Of a stretch of 64,000 bases of DNA, positions 16,239 through 25,108 are shown one piece after another (within the stretch, counting starts at the first letter, position 1; each line of letters starts with the position of its first letter). The translations under genes were made by a program, and so were the position numbers. The notes below the pieces were generated by a model. That model saw nothing but the letters and a program-made list of their open reading frames with translations. It searched no databases and was not told where the DNA came from. Source of the stretch: Vulcanimicrobiota bacterium (GTDB lineage: Bacteria > Vulcanimicrobiota > Vulcanimicrobiia > Vulcanimicrobiales > Vulcanimicrobiaceae); NCBI GenBank assembly GCA_003140215.1, contig PLJL01000001.1:515283-579282 (forward strand), read 5' to 3'.

Positions 16239-17486
16239 TCAAGCTGCGCCGGTGACGACCAGCGCGGCGTGCAGTACGACGCCGGCGGCGCCGCCGACCA
16301 GGCTGCCGTTGAGGCGGATGAACTGCAAGTCCGGCCCGAGCTCGGTCTCGATCTTTTCGGTGACGACGTCGGCGTCCCAACGCTGCACGACCTCGGTGAT
16401 GAGTAACGAGAACTGCTGCTGAAAACGCGCCAGGACCGACTCTGCGACGTCGCACAGCCGCACGTTGAGCCGCTCGACGATCACCGGCTCGTCGAGCATG
16501 TTGCGAGCGATTCTCGCAGCCACATCGGCGAAGCGCGGGCCGGCCTCTGATGACTGGGCCGATGGGTGCTCCAGGCGCGCTTTGAGCGCGCTCCACGCCG
16601 CCGCAACGAGCCCGTCGAGCTCGGAGCCGTGCAGGATCGCGGCCTTGATCCGCTCGGCCTGCTCGTGCATCTCCGGGTCGTCGTGCAAACGCACGACGAG
16701 CTCGCGGACGTAGGCGTCGAACTGCAAGCGCATCGGATGCTCCGGCGTGCGCGCGATCTCGTCGACCAGATCGATCATCCCGTCGACGAAGCGGTTCACG
16801 ATGTAGGCATCGACGAACCCCGGTGTCAGCAACGAACGCTTCGCGAAGCGGCGTTTGATCTCGGGGCGTTGCGCGTTCAACCACGCGGCGACCACGGGCA
16901 GGATGCGCGCGAGGACGCGCTGGTGCGCACCGTCCGCGGTCGCGATCTCGAGCACCGCGCCGGCCGCGCGCGAGAGATCGAGACGCTCGACCTCCTCGGC
17001 GAGGGCCTTGCCGACGACGGCCCGGATCTCGGCATCGTCGACGGCGTCGACCAGCCGCGGCACGATCGCGCGCGCGTTCGCGAACAGTGCGGCGCAGTTT
17101 GCGGGGACCGCAAACCAGCGCAGCAGGTAGCCGGCAAGGTCGAGCTCGCGCAGCTTCGACGCGATGATGGTCGGGGTCAAGAAGTTCTGCTCGACGAAGA
17201 TCCCGAGCTGCACGCCGATGCGGTCTTTGTTGTGTGGAACGATCGCGGTATGCGGTAGGCGCAGTCCGCCGGGATGGCGGAACAGCGCGACCACCGCGAA
17301 CCAATCGGCGAGGCCGCCGATCAACGCCGCTTCGCTGAAGGCCTCGACCCAGCCCAGGATCGGATACGCCGGCCGCAGGCGTGCGGCGATTACGAAAGCG
17401 ATCGCCATGACGCCCAACAGGGCCGTGGCGATCGTCTTCATCTGCCGTAGGCGAGCGCGCTTGTCGTCGGCACCCGCGAACGTCAT
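16239..17486 (-). CDS. DUF445 family membrane protein
   Basis: 415 residues, matching the DUF445 family. An N-terminal membrane segment (about 17-36) is followed by the family segment EAALIGGLADWFAVVALFRHP, then IPHNKDRIG-type wording (IVPHNKDRIGVQLG), a long helical body and a hydrophobic C terminus (about 390-412). Members are inner-membrane proteins of unknown biochemical role. It is convergent with the eCIS operon and 4 bases downstream of the phasin-like gene, so it probably shares that gene's promoter. Confidence 0.85.
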   Translation of the reverse strand: MTFAGADDKRARLRQMKTIATALLGVMAIAFVIAARLRPAYPILGWVEAFSEAALIGGLADWFAVVALFRHPGGLRLPHTAIVPHNKDRIGVQLGIFVEQNFLTPTIIASKLRELDLAGYLLRWFAVPANCAALFANARAIVPRLVDAVDDAEIRAVVGKALAEEVERLDLSRAAGAVLEIATADGAHQRVLARILPVVAAWLNAQRPEIKRRFAKRSLLTPGFVDAYIVNRFVDGMIDLVDEIARTPEHPMRLQFDAYVRELVVRLHDDPEMHEQAERIKAAILHGSELDGLVAAAWSALKARLEHPSAQSSEAGPRFADVAARIARNMLDEPVIVERLNVRLCDVAESVLARFQQQFSLLITEVVQRWDADVVTEKIETELGPDLQFIRLNGSLVGGAAGVVLHAALVVTGAA

Positions 17487-17490
17487 GGGG

Positions 17491-17811
17491 TTAGACCTTT
17501 TCCGCGGCGCCTTCCGCGGCCGGCGTTGCGGTCTGCACCGACTTGAGGACGTTGACGAGCTGGTTCACGTACTCGTTCTGCTGTTCGATCAGCTTCACGG
17601 CGAACGCCGAGTTGAGCTCGCTGACTTGCGCGACCACGGTCGGGATGTTGCGCAGGCTCTCCGCGCCCGGGAGCTTGCTGGTGGCGTTGGTGACGAGCTC
17701 GCGGAACGAGCTCACGGCGGCCGTCTGCGCGGCCTGGGCCTGCTTGAGCGCCTCGATGCCCTGCGCTTGGAGCTTCTCGATGGTGTCGATGTAGGTGTCG
17801 GTCACTGTCAC
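17491..17811 (-). CDS. Phasin-like small helical protein
   Basis: 106 residues if started at the GTG whose first base is 17811, preceded by AGGGAG six bases upstream. A longer frame to an ATG at 17892 exists, but that ATG overlaps the -35 element of the promoter described next, so the short form is preferred. The protein is almost entirely amphipathic helix with a heptad-like pattern (TYIDTIEKLQAQGIEALKQ, later FAVKLIEQQNEYVNQLVNV), as in phasin-family proteins that coat storage granules. The call is by character, not by a firm motif. The lipid-metabolism genes across the divergent gap make a granule or lipid-body role plausible but unproven. Confidence 0.6.
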   Translation of the reverse strand: MTVTDTYIDTIEKLQAQGIEALKQAQAAQTAAVSSFRELVTNATSKLPGAESLRNIPTVVAQVSELNSAFAVKLIEQQNEYVNQLVNVLKSVQTATPAAEGAAEKV

Positions 17812-17863
17812 GGGAGGTCTCCCTTGCGCCCTGCGGCGCGGGTGCTGCAACGTGTGTGCTAAG

Positions 17864-17892
17864 TATATCAAGCACTTTGCTATGCCTGTCAA
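17864..17892 (-). promoter_or_regulatory. Sigma-70-type promoter for the phasin-like gene
   Basis: On the minus strand TTGACA (17892-17887) and GATATA (17869-17864) are separated by exactly 17 bases, followed by an AT-rich stretch. A direct repeat TGCTTGA occurs once over the -35 and again just upstream of the -10, 20 bases apart, which could be an operator. The element lies 53 bases upstream of the GTG start. Confidence 0.65.
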
Positions 17893-17969
17893 GCACCCAA
17901 AGTCGCATCACACGCTCGCCTTGCTTAGCGGCCAACCGGAGACGGTACAACTGGGCCGAAGGTGCCTCG

Positions 17970-18728
17970 ATGGACCAGCTTTTTTCGCTTCAAGGCCGAG
18001 TCGCGCTGGTGACGGGCGCCTCCAGCGGCCTGGGGCAACATTTCGCGCACGTGCTGCACGCCGCGGGTGCAACCGTCGTCCTTGCCGCCCGCCGCCTCGA
18101 TCGCGTCGAGGCGGAAGCAAAGCGCCTCGGCGAACGCGCGCGCGCGATCGCAATCGACGTCTCCCACGAAGCCTCGATCTTGTTCACCTTCGAGACGCTG
18201 GCCGCGTCAGGTGTCCTGTGCGACATCATCGTCAACAACGCCGGCATCAGCGGTTCGAGCTTGTTGCTGCAGATGGAGACCACGGAGTGGGATGACGTCA
18301 TCAGAGTGAACTTGCGCGCCCCGTTTTTGGTCGCGCGCGAAGCCGCGCGCCGTCTCGTCGCCGCAAACAAGCCGGGCAGCATTGTCAACATCGCATCGAT
18401 CCTCGGGCTACGCGTCTCCCCGGCGCTCGCGCCGTACATGGCCAGCAAGGCGGGACTGATCCATCTCACCCGCAGCATGGCATTCGAGTTCGCACGCTAC
18501 GGCATCCGCGTCAACGCGCTGTGCCCGGGCTATTTCGAAACCGAGATCAACAGCGATTTCCTCAAGTCCGAGTACGCGCAGGCGGCGCTAAAACGCGTGC
18601 CGCAGCGCCGCATCGGCGACCTGCGTGATCTGGACGGTCCGTTGTTATTGCTGGCATCCGACGCCGGAGCGTTCATGACCGGGGAAGCGCTCGTCGTCGA
18701 CGGCGGCCAATCGATCAACGCGGTCTAA
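17970..18728 (+). CDS. Short-chain dehydrogenase/reductase
   Basis: 252 residues from ATG 17970, with GAAGG about seven bases upstream. Classical SDR: the cofactor motif TGASSGLG at residues 15-22, NNAG at about 89-92, and the catalytic set Ser143, Tyr156, Lys160 in YMASK. The loop after the second strand begins with AARR, suggesting NADP(H) preference. The end DGGQSINAV is typical. It would oxidise or reduce an alcohol/ketone, possibly a hydroxy-acyl substrate given the neighbours; the substrate cannot be read from sequence. It is divergent from the phasin-like gene and convergent with the P450 gene. Confidence 0.88.
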   Translation: MDQLFSLQGRVALVTGASSGLGQHFAHVLHAAGATVVLAARRLDRVEAEAKRLGERARAIAIDVSHEASILFTFETLAASGVLCDIIVNNAGISGSSLLLQMETTEWDDVIRVNLRAPFLVAREAARRLVAANKPGSIVNIASILGLRVSPALAPYMASKAGLIHLTRSMAFEFARYGIRVNALCPGYFETEINSDFLKSEYAQAALKRVPQRRIGDLRDLDGPLLLLASDAGAFMTGEALVVDGGQSINAV

Positions 18729-18741
18729 GGCGGCGCGGGCG

Positions 18742-21700
18742 TCAGGTCGAGCCCCACACGTCGAGGTTGTAGCGCTTGGCGGCGGTGAGCTCGCCGACCC
18801 AGCGCGCCGCGGCGGCCTCATCGGCGCCGGTCTTGCGGCGGTACAGGTCGGCAAGCGTCGCGCGCACGTCGGGTTCCATCCGGCTCCCGTCGCCGCACAC
18901 GTAGACGACGGCGTCCGCTTCCAGGAGTGCCCAGACGTCATCCGCCACTTCCGCGATGCGGTGCTGCACGTACGTCTTGGTCGCGTCGAGCCGCGAGAAC
19001 GCGACGTGCAGCTCGACGATCCCGCCGGCAGCGTAGCGCTCGAGCTCGTCGCGGTAGAGATAATCTTGATCGGGGTGGCGGCAGCCGAAGAACAGCATGG
19101 CTCGACCCAATGGTGCACCGCCGGCGCGCAGCGACTCGCGCTGCTGGAGGAAACCGCGGAACGGCGCCAGCCCCGTGCCGGGTCCGATCATGACGATCGG
19201 CCGCTGCGGGTTGTCGGGCAGGCAGAACGCGCTCTTGGAGTCCTTCACGAAGGCGTCGATCGTCTGACCGGCCTCGTGGCGGGCCAAGTACGTCGAGCAC
19301 ACGCCTTCGAAGGTGCCTAGTCCCGACCAGGCCGGCTCGTTGACGACGCCGACGGTGATGCTGCAACGATGCGGCGCGGCCAGCGGCGACGAGGAGATCG
19401 AGTAGTAGCGCGGCGTCATCGCCGGAAGCATGTCGAGGAACGATTCGAAGGGCAGCTCGCAGGCGGGATGCTCCTCGAGCAGATCGAGCACCGAGCGCCG
19501 CTTGCGTTTGACCTCGGTCATATACACGCCGGCGTCCGCGTCGTCGGCCGCGAGCGCCGCCAGGCGCGGCTTGGTGTTGGGGCACTGCGTGTGCTCGGCC
19601 AGCGTGGCGATCTGCTTGCGCGTCGCCGTGTGCTGCAGCTCGACGTGGTGTGCGAGGATCTGCTCGAGGGCGACCGGGGTGTCGACGGGAAGCGCCGCGG
19701 GCCGGGCTTGCACCGCGCGCAGCCGCACGTAGGTGTCGTCGGCGAACCCGAAGCGGCGCAGCGCCCGCGCGACCAGCGCCGGCGGATTCTCGGCGACGAC
19801 CCCGAGATGATCGCCGACGCCGTACGCCGATCCGTCGGGAATCGCGATCTCGAGATGGCGCGTCGAGCGTTCGCCCGAGCTCTGCAGCTCGCGGTTGACC
19901 AGCACGCGCATCGCGGCGGCGCCGTGCGCGGTGGCGAGCGGATTGGCTTGCGGGCCCGCTACCACCTCGACCTCGTAGCGCGGCCGTGCGCTGGTCTCGG
20001 CCTGCGTGTCGAACGCGACGCCGAGCTCCTTGGCCACCGATTCCCACAGCGCGATGCGCCAAGCACGGAACTGCCCGTCGAGGTCTTCCTGCGCGTCGCC
20101 CTCGCCGCGTTCGAACAGCCGCTCCGCGCCGTACGCCGCGAGCCGTTCGTCGATGAAGCGCGGCACGGCTTGGTAGGTCGACGCCCAGTTCCGGTTGCCG
20201 CATCCGAAGACGGCGTAGCGCACGCCCGCGAGCGCGCCGGGCGCGAGTCCGTCCCCGAGCCAGCGGTAGAACCCCGCAGCGTTGTCGGGCGGTGCGCCGT
20301 TGTAGGAGGCGCACACGATGAGCACGCCGCCGTCGGTCGGCAACTTGCCGGCGAAGTCGTCGAGCCATGCGACGCGCACGCTAAAACCTTGCCCGGTCGC
20401 CAGATCGGCGACCCGGCGCGCGGCGTCTTCCGAGGTGCCCAGATTCGACCCGAACAGAACCAGCAGCGGCATGCCGTGCACCGGGAGCTGCGCCGGCGGA
20501 ACGGCGGCCGGCGCGGCCCCGTTGCGCTGCGCCTGCACCGGCTCGAGGGCGGGCGCGGGCGAAGCGCCTGCGGCGAGCGCGGGGACCCGCGTACGCGGTC
20601 GGACCTTGATCTTGAGCCCGTCCGGCTTGATCGTCAGCGTCTCTTTGAGCCGCAGAACGTAGCGTTGATGATCGATCAGGCGGAAGCGCTGCAACATCAT
20701 CCCGATCACCAGCGTCGCTTCCTGCATCGCGAACTGGCGACCGATGCACGCGCGTTGACCGTTCCCGAACGGTTTGTACGCGTTATCCGGCAGCGCGCGC
20801 TCGCGTTCGGGCGTGAAGTTGTCGGGATCGAAGATCTCGGCGCGTTCACCCCAAACGGCGGGGTCGCGGTGAAGCGAAGGCAGCAGCACTACGACCTGCG
20901 CGCGCGCCTTGACCGCGTACTTTCCGCCGAGCACCTCGTCCTTGTACGGCAGCAACGCGAACGCCGGCGCGGTCGGCCACAGGCGCAACGACTCCTTGAG
21001 GATTTGCCCGACGTAGACCAGCGCTTTGACCTGCTTCATCGTCGGCTTGACCGAGGGATCGGTGCCGAGAACGCGATCGACTTCTTCCGTTGCGCGGGCC
21101 AGCACGTCGGGGTGGCTCAGCAAGAAGTACGTCGCGAACGAGAGCAGGCCGCTGGTCGTCTCGTGCCCGGCGATCAAGAAGGTGATGATCTGGTAGCGGA
21201 TGTTCGTGTCGTCGAGCCGCTCGCCGGTCTTACGATCGACGCCCGCGAGCATGTAGTCGAGCATGTCCGTCTTCTGCGGCTCACCGCCGTCGGCGGCCCG
21301 CGCTTGTTTGCGGTCCGCGATGATCTGATCGACGACGTGGTTGAGGTACTTTGCATCGGCGGCCAGCCGCGCTTGCCGCGGCCGGGTGAAGACCTCTTCG
21401 AACGGCAGGCCGCGCTGGCTCATCGAAATCTCCAGCGCATCGACCATCGCGTCGACGAACGGGTGATTGTCCTCGCGATAGAACGAGTTGAAGCGGTACC
21501 CGAAACCGCACAGGCCGATCGTATCGAGGGTCAACGCCGTCATGTCGTGGACGACGTCGACCTCGTCGTCGGCGTTGAGCCGCTCCCACTTGAGCATCAG
21601 CTGCTCCGCGACGTCGAGCATCATCGGGTGATAGCCCTGCATCGCGCGGTCGCCGAAGTTAGGCAGCAGGATGTTATGTGCTCTGGACCAGTTGGGTTCG

Positions 21701-21990
21701 GTCGTGTAGGCGGTGAAGAGCCCATCGCCCGAGATCGAGCGCACGCGGTGCAGCGCTCCGCGCACCGACTTGTCGAAACGCGACTCATCGCACAGCTCGT
21801 CGACGAGCGAGAAGCCCGAGACGACGGTGATCGGCTTGCCCATCATGTCGAGCCGGAAGATCGGACCCAACTCGCGCGCCAGTGCGATCAGGCCTTGGAT
21901 CGGCGTGACGGTGCTGATGTCGAAGATGTTGCCGACGACGGGTTTCTTGGGCGGGCTCGGGATCGGTTCGAGCGCTTCCCCGGAGAGCAT
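18742..21990 (-). CDS. CYP102-type self-sufficient P450: NADPH reductase fusion
   Basis: 1082 residues, co-linear with P450 BM3 (CYP102A1). The heme domain (about 1-465) has the I-helix motif AGHETTS at 274-280, ExxR at Glu333/Arg336 and the heme ligand Cys415 in PFGNGQRACIG. Phe92 matches BM3 Phe87. A linker rich in Ala/Pro (about 466-505) leads to a flavodoxin domain (about 507-650) and an FAD/NADPH reductase domain to the C-terminal VWGST. The family hydroxylates long-chain fatty acids at subterminal positions. The BM3 carboxylate anchors Arg47 and Tyr51 correspond here to Lys52 and Val56, so substrate preference may differ. It starts 13 bases after the wax-ester synthase gene: last gene of a three-gene operon. 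Confidence 0.93.
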   Translation of the reverse strand: MLSGEALEPIPSPPKKPVVGNIFDISTVTPIQGLIALARELGPIFRLDMMGKPITVVSGFSLVDELCDESRFDKSVRGALHRVRSISGDGLFTAYTTEPNWSRAHNILLPNFGDRAMQGYHPMMLDVAEQLMLKWERLNADDEVDVVHDMTALTLDTIGLCGFGYRFNSFYREDNHPFVDAMVDALEISMSQRGLPFEEVFTRPRQARLAADAKYLNHVVDQIIADRKQARAADGGEPQKTDMLDYMLAGVDRKTGERLDDTNIRYQIITFLIAGHETTSGLLSFATYFLLSHPDVLARATEEVDRVLGTDPSVKPTMKQVKALVYVGQILKESLRLWPTAPAFALLPYKDEVLGGKYAVKARAQVVVLLPSLHRDPAVWGERAEIFDPDNFTPERERALPDNAYKPFGNGQRACIGRQFAMQEATLVIGMMLQRFRLIDHQRYVLRLKETLTIKPDGLKIKVRPRTRVPALAAGASPAPALEPVQAQRNGAAPAAVPPAQLPVHGMPLLVLFGSNLGTSEDAARRVADLATGQGFSVRVAWLDDFAGKLPTDGGVLIVCASYNGAPPDNAAGFYRWLGDGLAPGALAGVRYAVFGCGNRNWASTYQAVPRFIDERLAAYGAERLFERGEGDAQEDLDGQFRAWRIALWESVAKELGVAFDTQAETSARPRYEVEVVAGPQANPLATAHGAAAMRVLVNRELQSSGERSTRHLEIAIPDGSAYGVGDHLGVVAENPPALVARALRRFGFADDTYVRLRAVQARPAALPVDTPVALEQILAHHVELQHTATRKQIATLAEHTQCPNTKPRLAALAADDADAGVYMTEVKRKRRSVLDLLEEHPACELPFESFLDMLPAMTPRYYSISSSPLAAPHRCSITVGVVNEPAWSGLGTFEGVCSTYLARHEAGQTIDAFVKDSKSAFCLPDNPQRPIVMIGPGTGLAPFRGFLQQRESLRAGGAPLGRAMLFFGCRHPDQDYLYRDELERYAAGGIVELHVAFSRLDATKTYVQHRIAEVADDVWALLEADAVVYVCGDGSRMEPDVRATLADLYRRKTGADEAAAARWVGELTAAKRYNLDVWGST

Positions 21991-22003
21991 GTCGCGCGCT
22001 CCT

Positions 22004-23542
22004 CTAGGCCGCCGGGCCGTACGCTCGTTCGAGCTCGTCGAGCTCGTCGGTCAACATCGTCGCGAGCCGCTGCACGTTGGGAATCACGTTCGCCGCCGCC
22101 ATGAGCCCGAAATCGAGGCCGTCGACGTAGCCGTGGACCGTGAAGTTGAGCGCTTGGCCGTGGACCGGGATCGACATCGGGTAGACGTGCTCGATGCGCG
22201 CACCGGCGATGTAGATCGGGGTGCGCGAGAAGAAGACGTTCGACACCACGACGTTCATCGGCGGCGGCAGGCTGTCGGCGAGCCGCGAGCGTTCGTAGAA
22301 GACGGCCAACAGCTGCAACAGCATCGGTGAACCGAAGGTCGGGATGTCGGCGAAGTGCGGGACCAGCGAGCGGAACGGGTTGGCCAGCTGTTTGGACGCT
22401 GCCGCGGAGGTCACGATCGTCTCCAGGCGCGTCTTGGGATCGTCCACGTTGGTCGCGAGCGGCACCACCATCCCGAAGACCTGGTTCTTGAGCTCCGCGT
22501 CACCCGCTTCGCGGGCCGAGATCGGAACGAACGCGGTAAGGGATTTCTTGGGCAGCGCATCCTCTTCGTCGAGGTAGCGGCGCAGCACGCCGCTGGACAG
22601 CGCGAGGACGACGTCGTTGACCTTCCCGCCCGCCTTCGCCGCGATTGCTTTCACGCGCGCCATCGAGACGGTGATCCCGGCAAAGCTGCGCTCCGACGAG
22701 ATCGCGACGTTGAGCGGCGTCGACGGCGCCGCGAGCAGCTCGAGGGCCTTGAGCGAATCCGGCTTGAACGCGTTGCTGACGGCCGTCGAGTAAGCCTGCG
22801 CGATCTCGCCCAGGTTCGCCCCGACCCGCAGCGGCCATTCGACCTGATGGATCGCCGCATCGAGCAGGACCGAGGCCAGATCGCTCCCACCGCTACGCGG
22901 CAATTCGAGGCTACCGAGCTGCGACGACTGGAGCGGGGCACGCCACAACTCGGCGTACGCGGCGAACATTGACGATGCAAGGTCGCGGGTATCTTGACGC
23001 TTCGGCGTCGTGCGCGCGGGAGCCGGCGCCGGTGCGGCAGCGGGCTCGGGCGACGCCGAGGTCTCGTAGAGGATCTCGGTGAGCGCCGCGCCGGCGCCGC
23101 CGTCGATGAGCGCGTGGTGCATCTTGGAGTAGATCGCCGCTTCGTTGTCGGGCATCCCGTCGAAGACGTAGAGCTCCCACAGCGGACGCGCGCGATTGAG
23201 CGTCTTGGCGTGCAGCCATCCCGCAAGCCGTTCCGCCGTCACCCGGTCGTGCGGTGCCGGCAGCGCGCCGCGCAGGACGTGGCGGTCGAGGTCGAACTGG
23301 TCGTCCTCGACCCAGCTAGGACGATCGATGTCGAAGGGCGCTTGCGCGAGCTTCCAGCGCAGGCTCTTGGCGAGGTGCAGGCGCGAATCGATGCGCGCTT
23401 TGAAATCTTCGTAGAAGTCGCCGCTGTAGCCGTCGGGCAGTTTGACGATCGTCAAGCTGCCGACGTGCATCGGGCACTCCGGGGTCTCGGCGAAGAGAAA
23501 GGCCGAGTCCACGACGGACAGTTTGCGGATCGTTTCGCTCAT
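22004..23542 (-). CDS. Wax ester synthase / acyl-CoA:diacylglycerol acyltransferase
   Basis: 512 residues of the WS/DGAT family. The active-site motif HHxxxDG is present as HHALIDGG at residues 142-149, and the N-terminal MHVGSLTI and later PLWELYVFDG segments are typical. The enzyme joins an acyl-CoA to a fatty alcohol (wax ester) or diacylglycerol (triacylglycerol) at the membrane face of a lipid droplet. An Ala/Pro-rich insert at about 164-180 is a linker. It lies 47 bases after the aldehyde dehydrogenase and 13 bases before the P450, so the three are likely co-transcribed. Confidence 0.92.
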   Translation of the reverse strand: MSETIRKLSVVDSAFLFAETPECPMHVGSLTIVKLPDGYSGDFYEDFKARIDSRLHLAKSLRWKLAQAPFDIDRPSWVEDDQFDLDRHVLRGALPAPHDRVTAERLAGWLHAKTLNRARPLWELYVFDGMPDNEAAIYSKMHHALIDGGAGAALTEILYETSASPEPAAAPAPAPARTTPKRQDTRDLASSMFAAYAELWRAPLQSSQLGSLELPRSGGSDLASVLLDAAIHQVEWPLRVGANLGEIAQAYSTAVSNAFKPDSLKALELLAAPSTPLNVAISSERSFAGITVSMARVKAIAAKAGGKVNDVVLALSSGVLRRYLDEEDALPKKSLTAFVPISAREAGDAELKNQVFGMVVPLATNVDDPKTRLETIVTSAAASKQLANPFRSLVPHFADIPTFGSPMLLQLLAVFYERSRLADSLPPPMNVVVSNVFFSRTPIYIAGARIEHVYPMSIPVHGQALNFTVHGYVDGLDFGLMAAANVIPNVQRLATMLTDELDELERAYGPAA

Positions 23543-23589
23543 CGTGAGACGCCCTTCGCTGCTACGTTCGAGCAGGCACGCCCCTTTGG

Positions 23590-25017
23590 CTACTCGGCGG
23601 TTCGGCCCTGCGCGGGGGCGCCCGTGTCGGGCCCGATCCAGACCGTTTGCACGTTGACGAACTCGCGAATCCCGAACTCCGAGAGCTCGCGCCCGATCCC
23701 GCTCTTCTTCACGCCGCCGAAGGGCAGCCGCGGATCCGACGCGGTCATCCCGTTGATGAAGCAGTTACCCGACTGCAGCTGCGCGGCGAGCCCTTCGGCG
23801 CGTGCGAGGTCGCGGGTCCACAGGTTGCCGCCCAAGCCGTAACGCGAGTCGTTGGCGAGCTCGACGGCGTGAGCAGCGTCGCGCGCGCGCAGCATCGCAG
23901 CGGCCGGGCCGAAGGTCTCCTCGGCCGCCATGCGCATCCCCGGCCGTACGTCGCCGACGACGGTCGGGGCGAAGTACGCGCCGGGGCGGTCGAGTGCCGC
24001 GCCGCCGAGCAGCAGCGTCGCGCCGGCCGCGACCGTGTCGCGCACCTGCTCGACGAGCGCGTCGCGGAGATCGGCGCGGGCCAACGGACCGATCTGGGTA
24101 TCGCGTTGCATCGGATCGCCGACGCGCAGCGCAGCGGCCTTCGCGACGAACAGCTCGACGAAGCGGTCGTACACGGCTTCATCGACGATGAAACGCTTCG
24201 CCGCGATGCAGCTCTGACCGGTGTTCTGAAAGCGAGCCTTGACGCCGATCTCCGCGGCTTTCTCCACGTCCGCGTCGGCGAGCACGATGAAGTAGTCCGA
24301 GCCACCCAGCTCCATCACCGTCTTCTTGATCGCTTTACCGGCCGCCGCGCCGACCGCCGATCCGGCGCCCTCGCTGCCGGTGAGCGTGACGGCGGCGATG
24401 CGCTCGTCAAGCACGACCGGCTCCATCTCCTTGCTGCTCACCAGCAGCGTCGCGAACGTGCCCTCGGGGATTCCGCACCGCGAAAAAATGTCTTCGATGG
24501 CCAGCCCGCAGCCGGTGACGTTGGCGGCGTGCTTGAGCACGACGACGTTGCCGGCCATGAGCGCGGGCGCCGCGGCGCGGAACACCTGCCAGTAGGGGAA
24601 GTTCCAGGGCATGATCGCGAGCAGCACGCCGAGCGGACGAAAGGCGACGTAGCTGCGCGTCGCGCTCGACGCGATCTCCTCGCTCGCCAGCAGCCGTTCC
24701 GCGTTCGCCGCGAACCACTCGCAGCTCACCGCGCACTTTTCGAGCTCGGCCTCGGCCTCAGCGATCGGCTTGCCCATCTCGCGCGTCGCCAGCATGGCCA
24801 GCTCGGGTTTGTGCTCGCGCAGATGCGCGGCCGCCGCGCGGAGCCGCGCGCCTCGCTCGGCGAACGAGGTCTCGCGCCAGCGCCGCTGCGCGGCGACCGC
24901 CGCCTCGAGCCGCGCATCGATCGCGGCCCGGTCGTGCGGCTCGTAGCGCCGCAGGACCTCGCCCGTGGCGGGATTCAGCGTCTCGATCGACGCGGCGTGC
25001 TCGGCTGTCATGCTCAT
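23590..25017 (-). CDS. NAD(P)-dependent aldehyde dehydrogenase (succinate-semialdehyde type)
   Basis: 473 or 475 residues: ATG at 25017 is preferred over a 57-base-longer frame whose extra residues look non-family. Catalytic Glu236 (in MELGGS) and Cys270 (in NTGQSC) are present, with the PWNFP motif near 137-141. The closest family by these motifs is succinate-semialdehyde dehydrogenase (GabD-like), but the same family also takes other aldehydes. First gene of the operon with the wax-ester synthase and P450, so oxidation of a fatty or omega-oxo aldehyde is a reasonable alternative to a GABA role. Confidence 0.88.
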   Translation of the reverse strand: MSMTAEHAASIETLNPATGEVLRRYEPHDRAAIDARLEAAVAAQRRWRETSFAERGARLRAAAAHLREHKPELAMLATREMGKPIAEAEAELEKCAVSCEWFAANAERLLASEEIASSATRSYVAFRPLGVLLAIMPWNFPYWQVFRAAAPALMAGNVVVLKHAANVTGCGLAIEDIFSRCGIPEGTFATLLVSSKEMEPVVLDERIAAVTLTGSEGAGSAVGAAAGKAIKKTVMELGGSDYFIVLADADVEKAAEIGVKARFQNTGQSCIAAKRFIVDEAVYDRFVELFVAKAAALRVGDPMQRDTQIGPLARADLRDALVEQVRDTVAAGATLLLGGAALDRPGAYFAPTVVGDVRPGMRMAAEETFGPAAAMLRARDAAHAVELANDSRYGLGGNLWTRDLARAEGLAAQLQSGNCFINGMTASDPRLPFGGVKKSGIGRELSEFGIREFVNVQTVWIGPDTGAPAQGRTAE

Positions 25018-25108
25018 GGGGTCAGCGTTCCCATTCGGTGCGGACCCTACCGCGGGATGCAGTCGGGCCGCCACAGAACAAACCGTGTGAAGCCGACGGA
25101 GGGCCGAG

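Noticed and set aside
17812-17892. Longer start (ATG 17892) for the phasin-like gene
   Set aside because: That ATG lies inside the -35 box of a good promoter and the extra residues do not look like the helical protein; the GTG at 17811 has a proper AGGGAG.
19369-22104. Very long open frame on the plus strand opposite the P450 gene (911 codons)
   Set aside because: It is antisense to a clear CYP102 gene; composition is Arg/Gly/Asp-rich without family motifs, as expected for a frame shadow in high-GC DNA.
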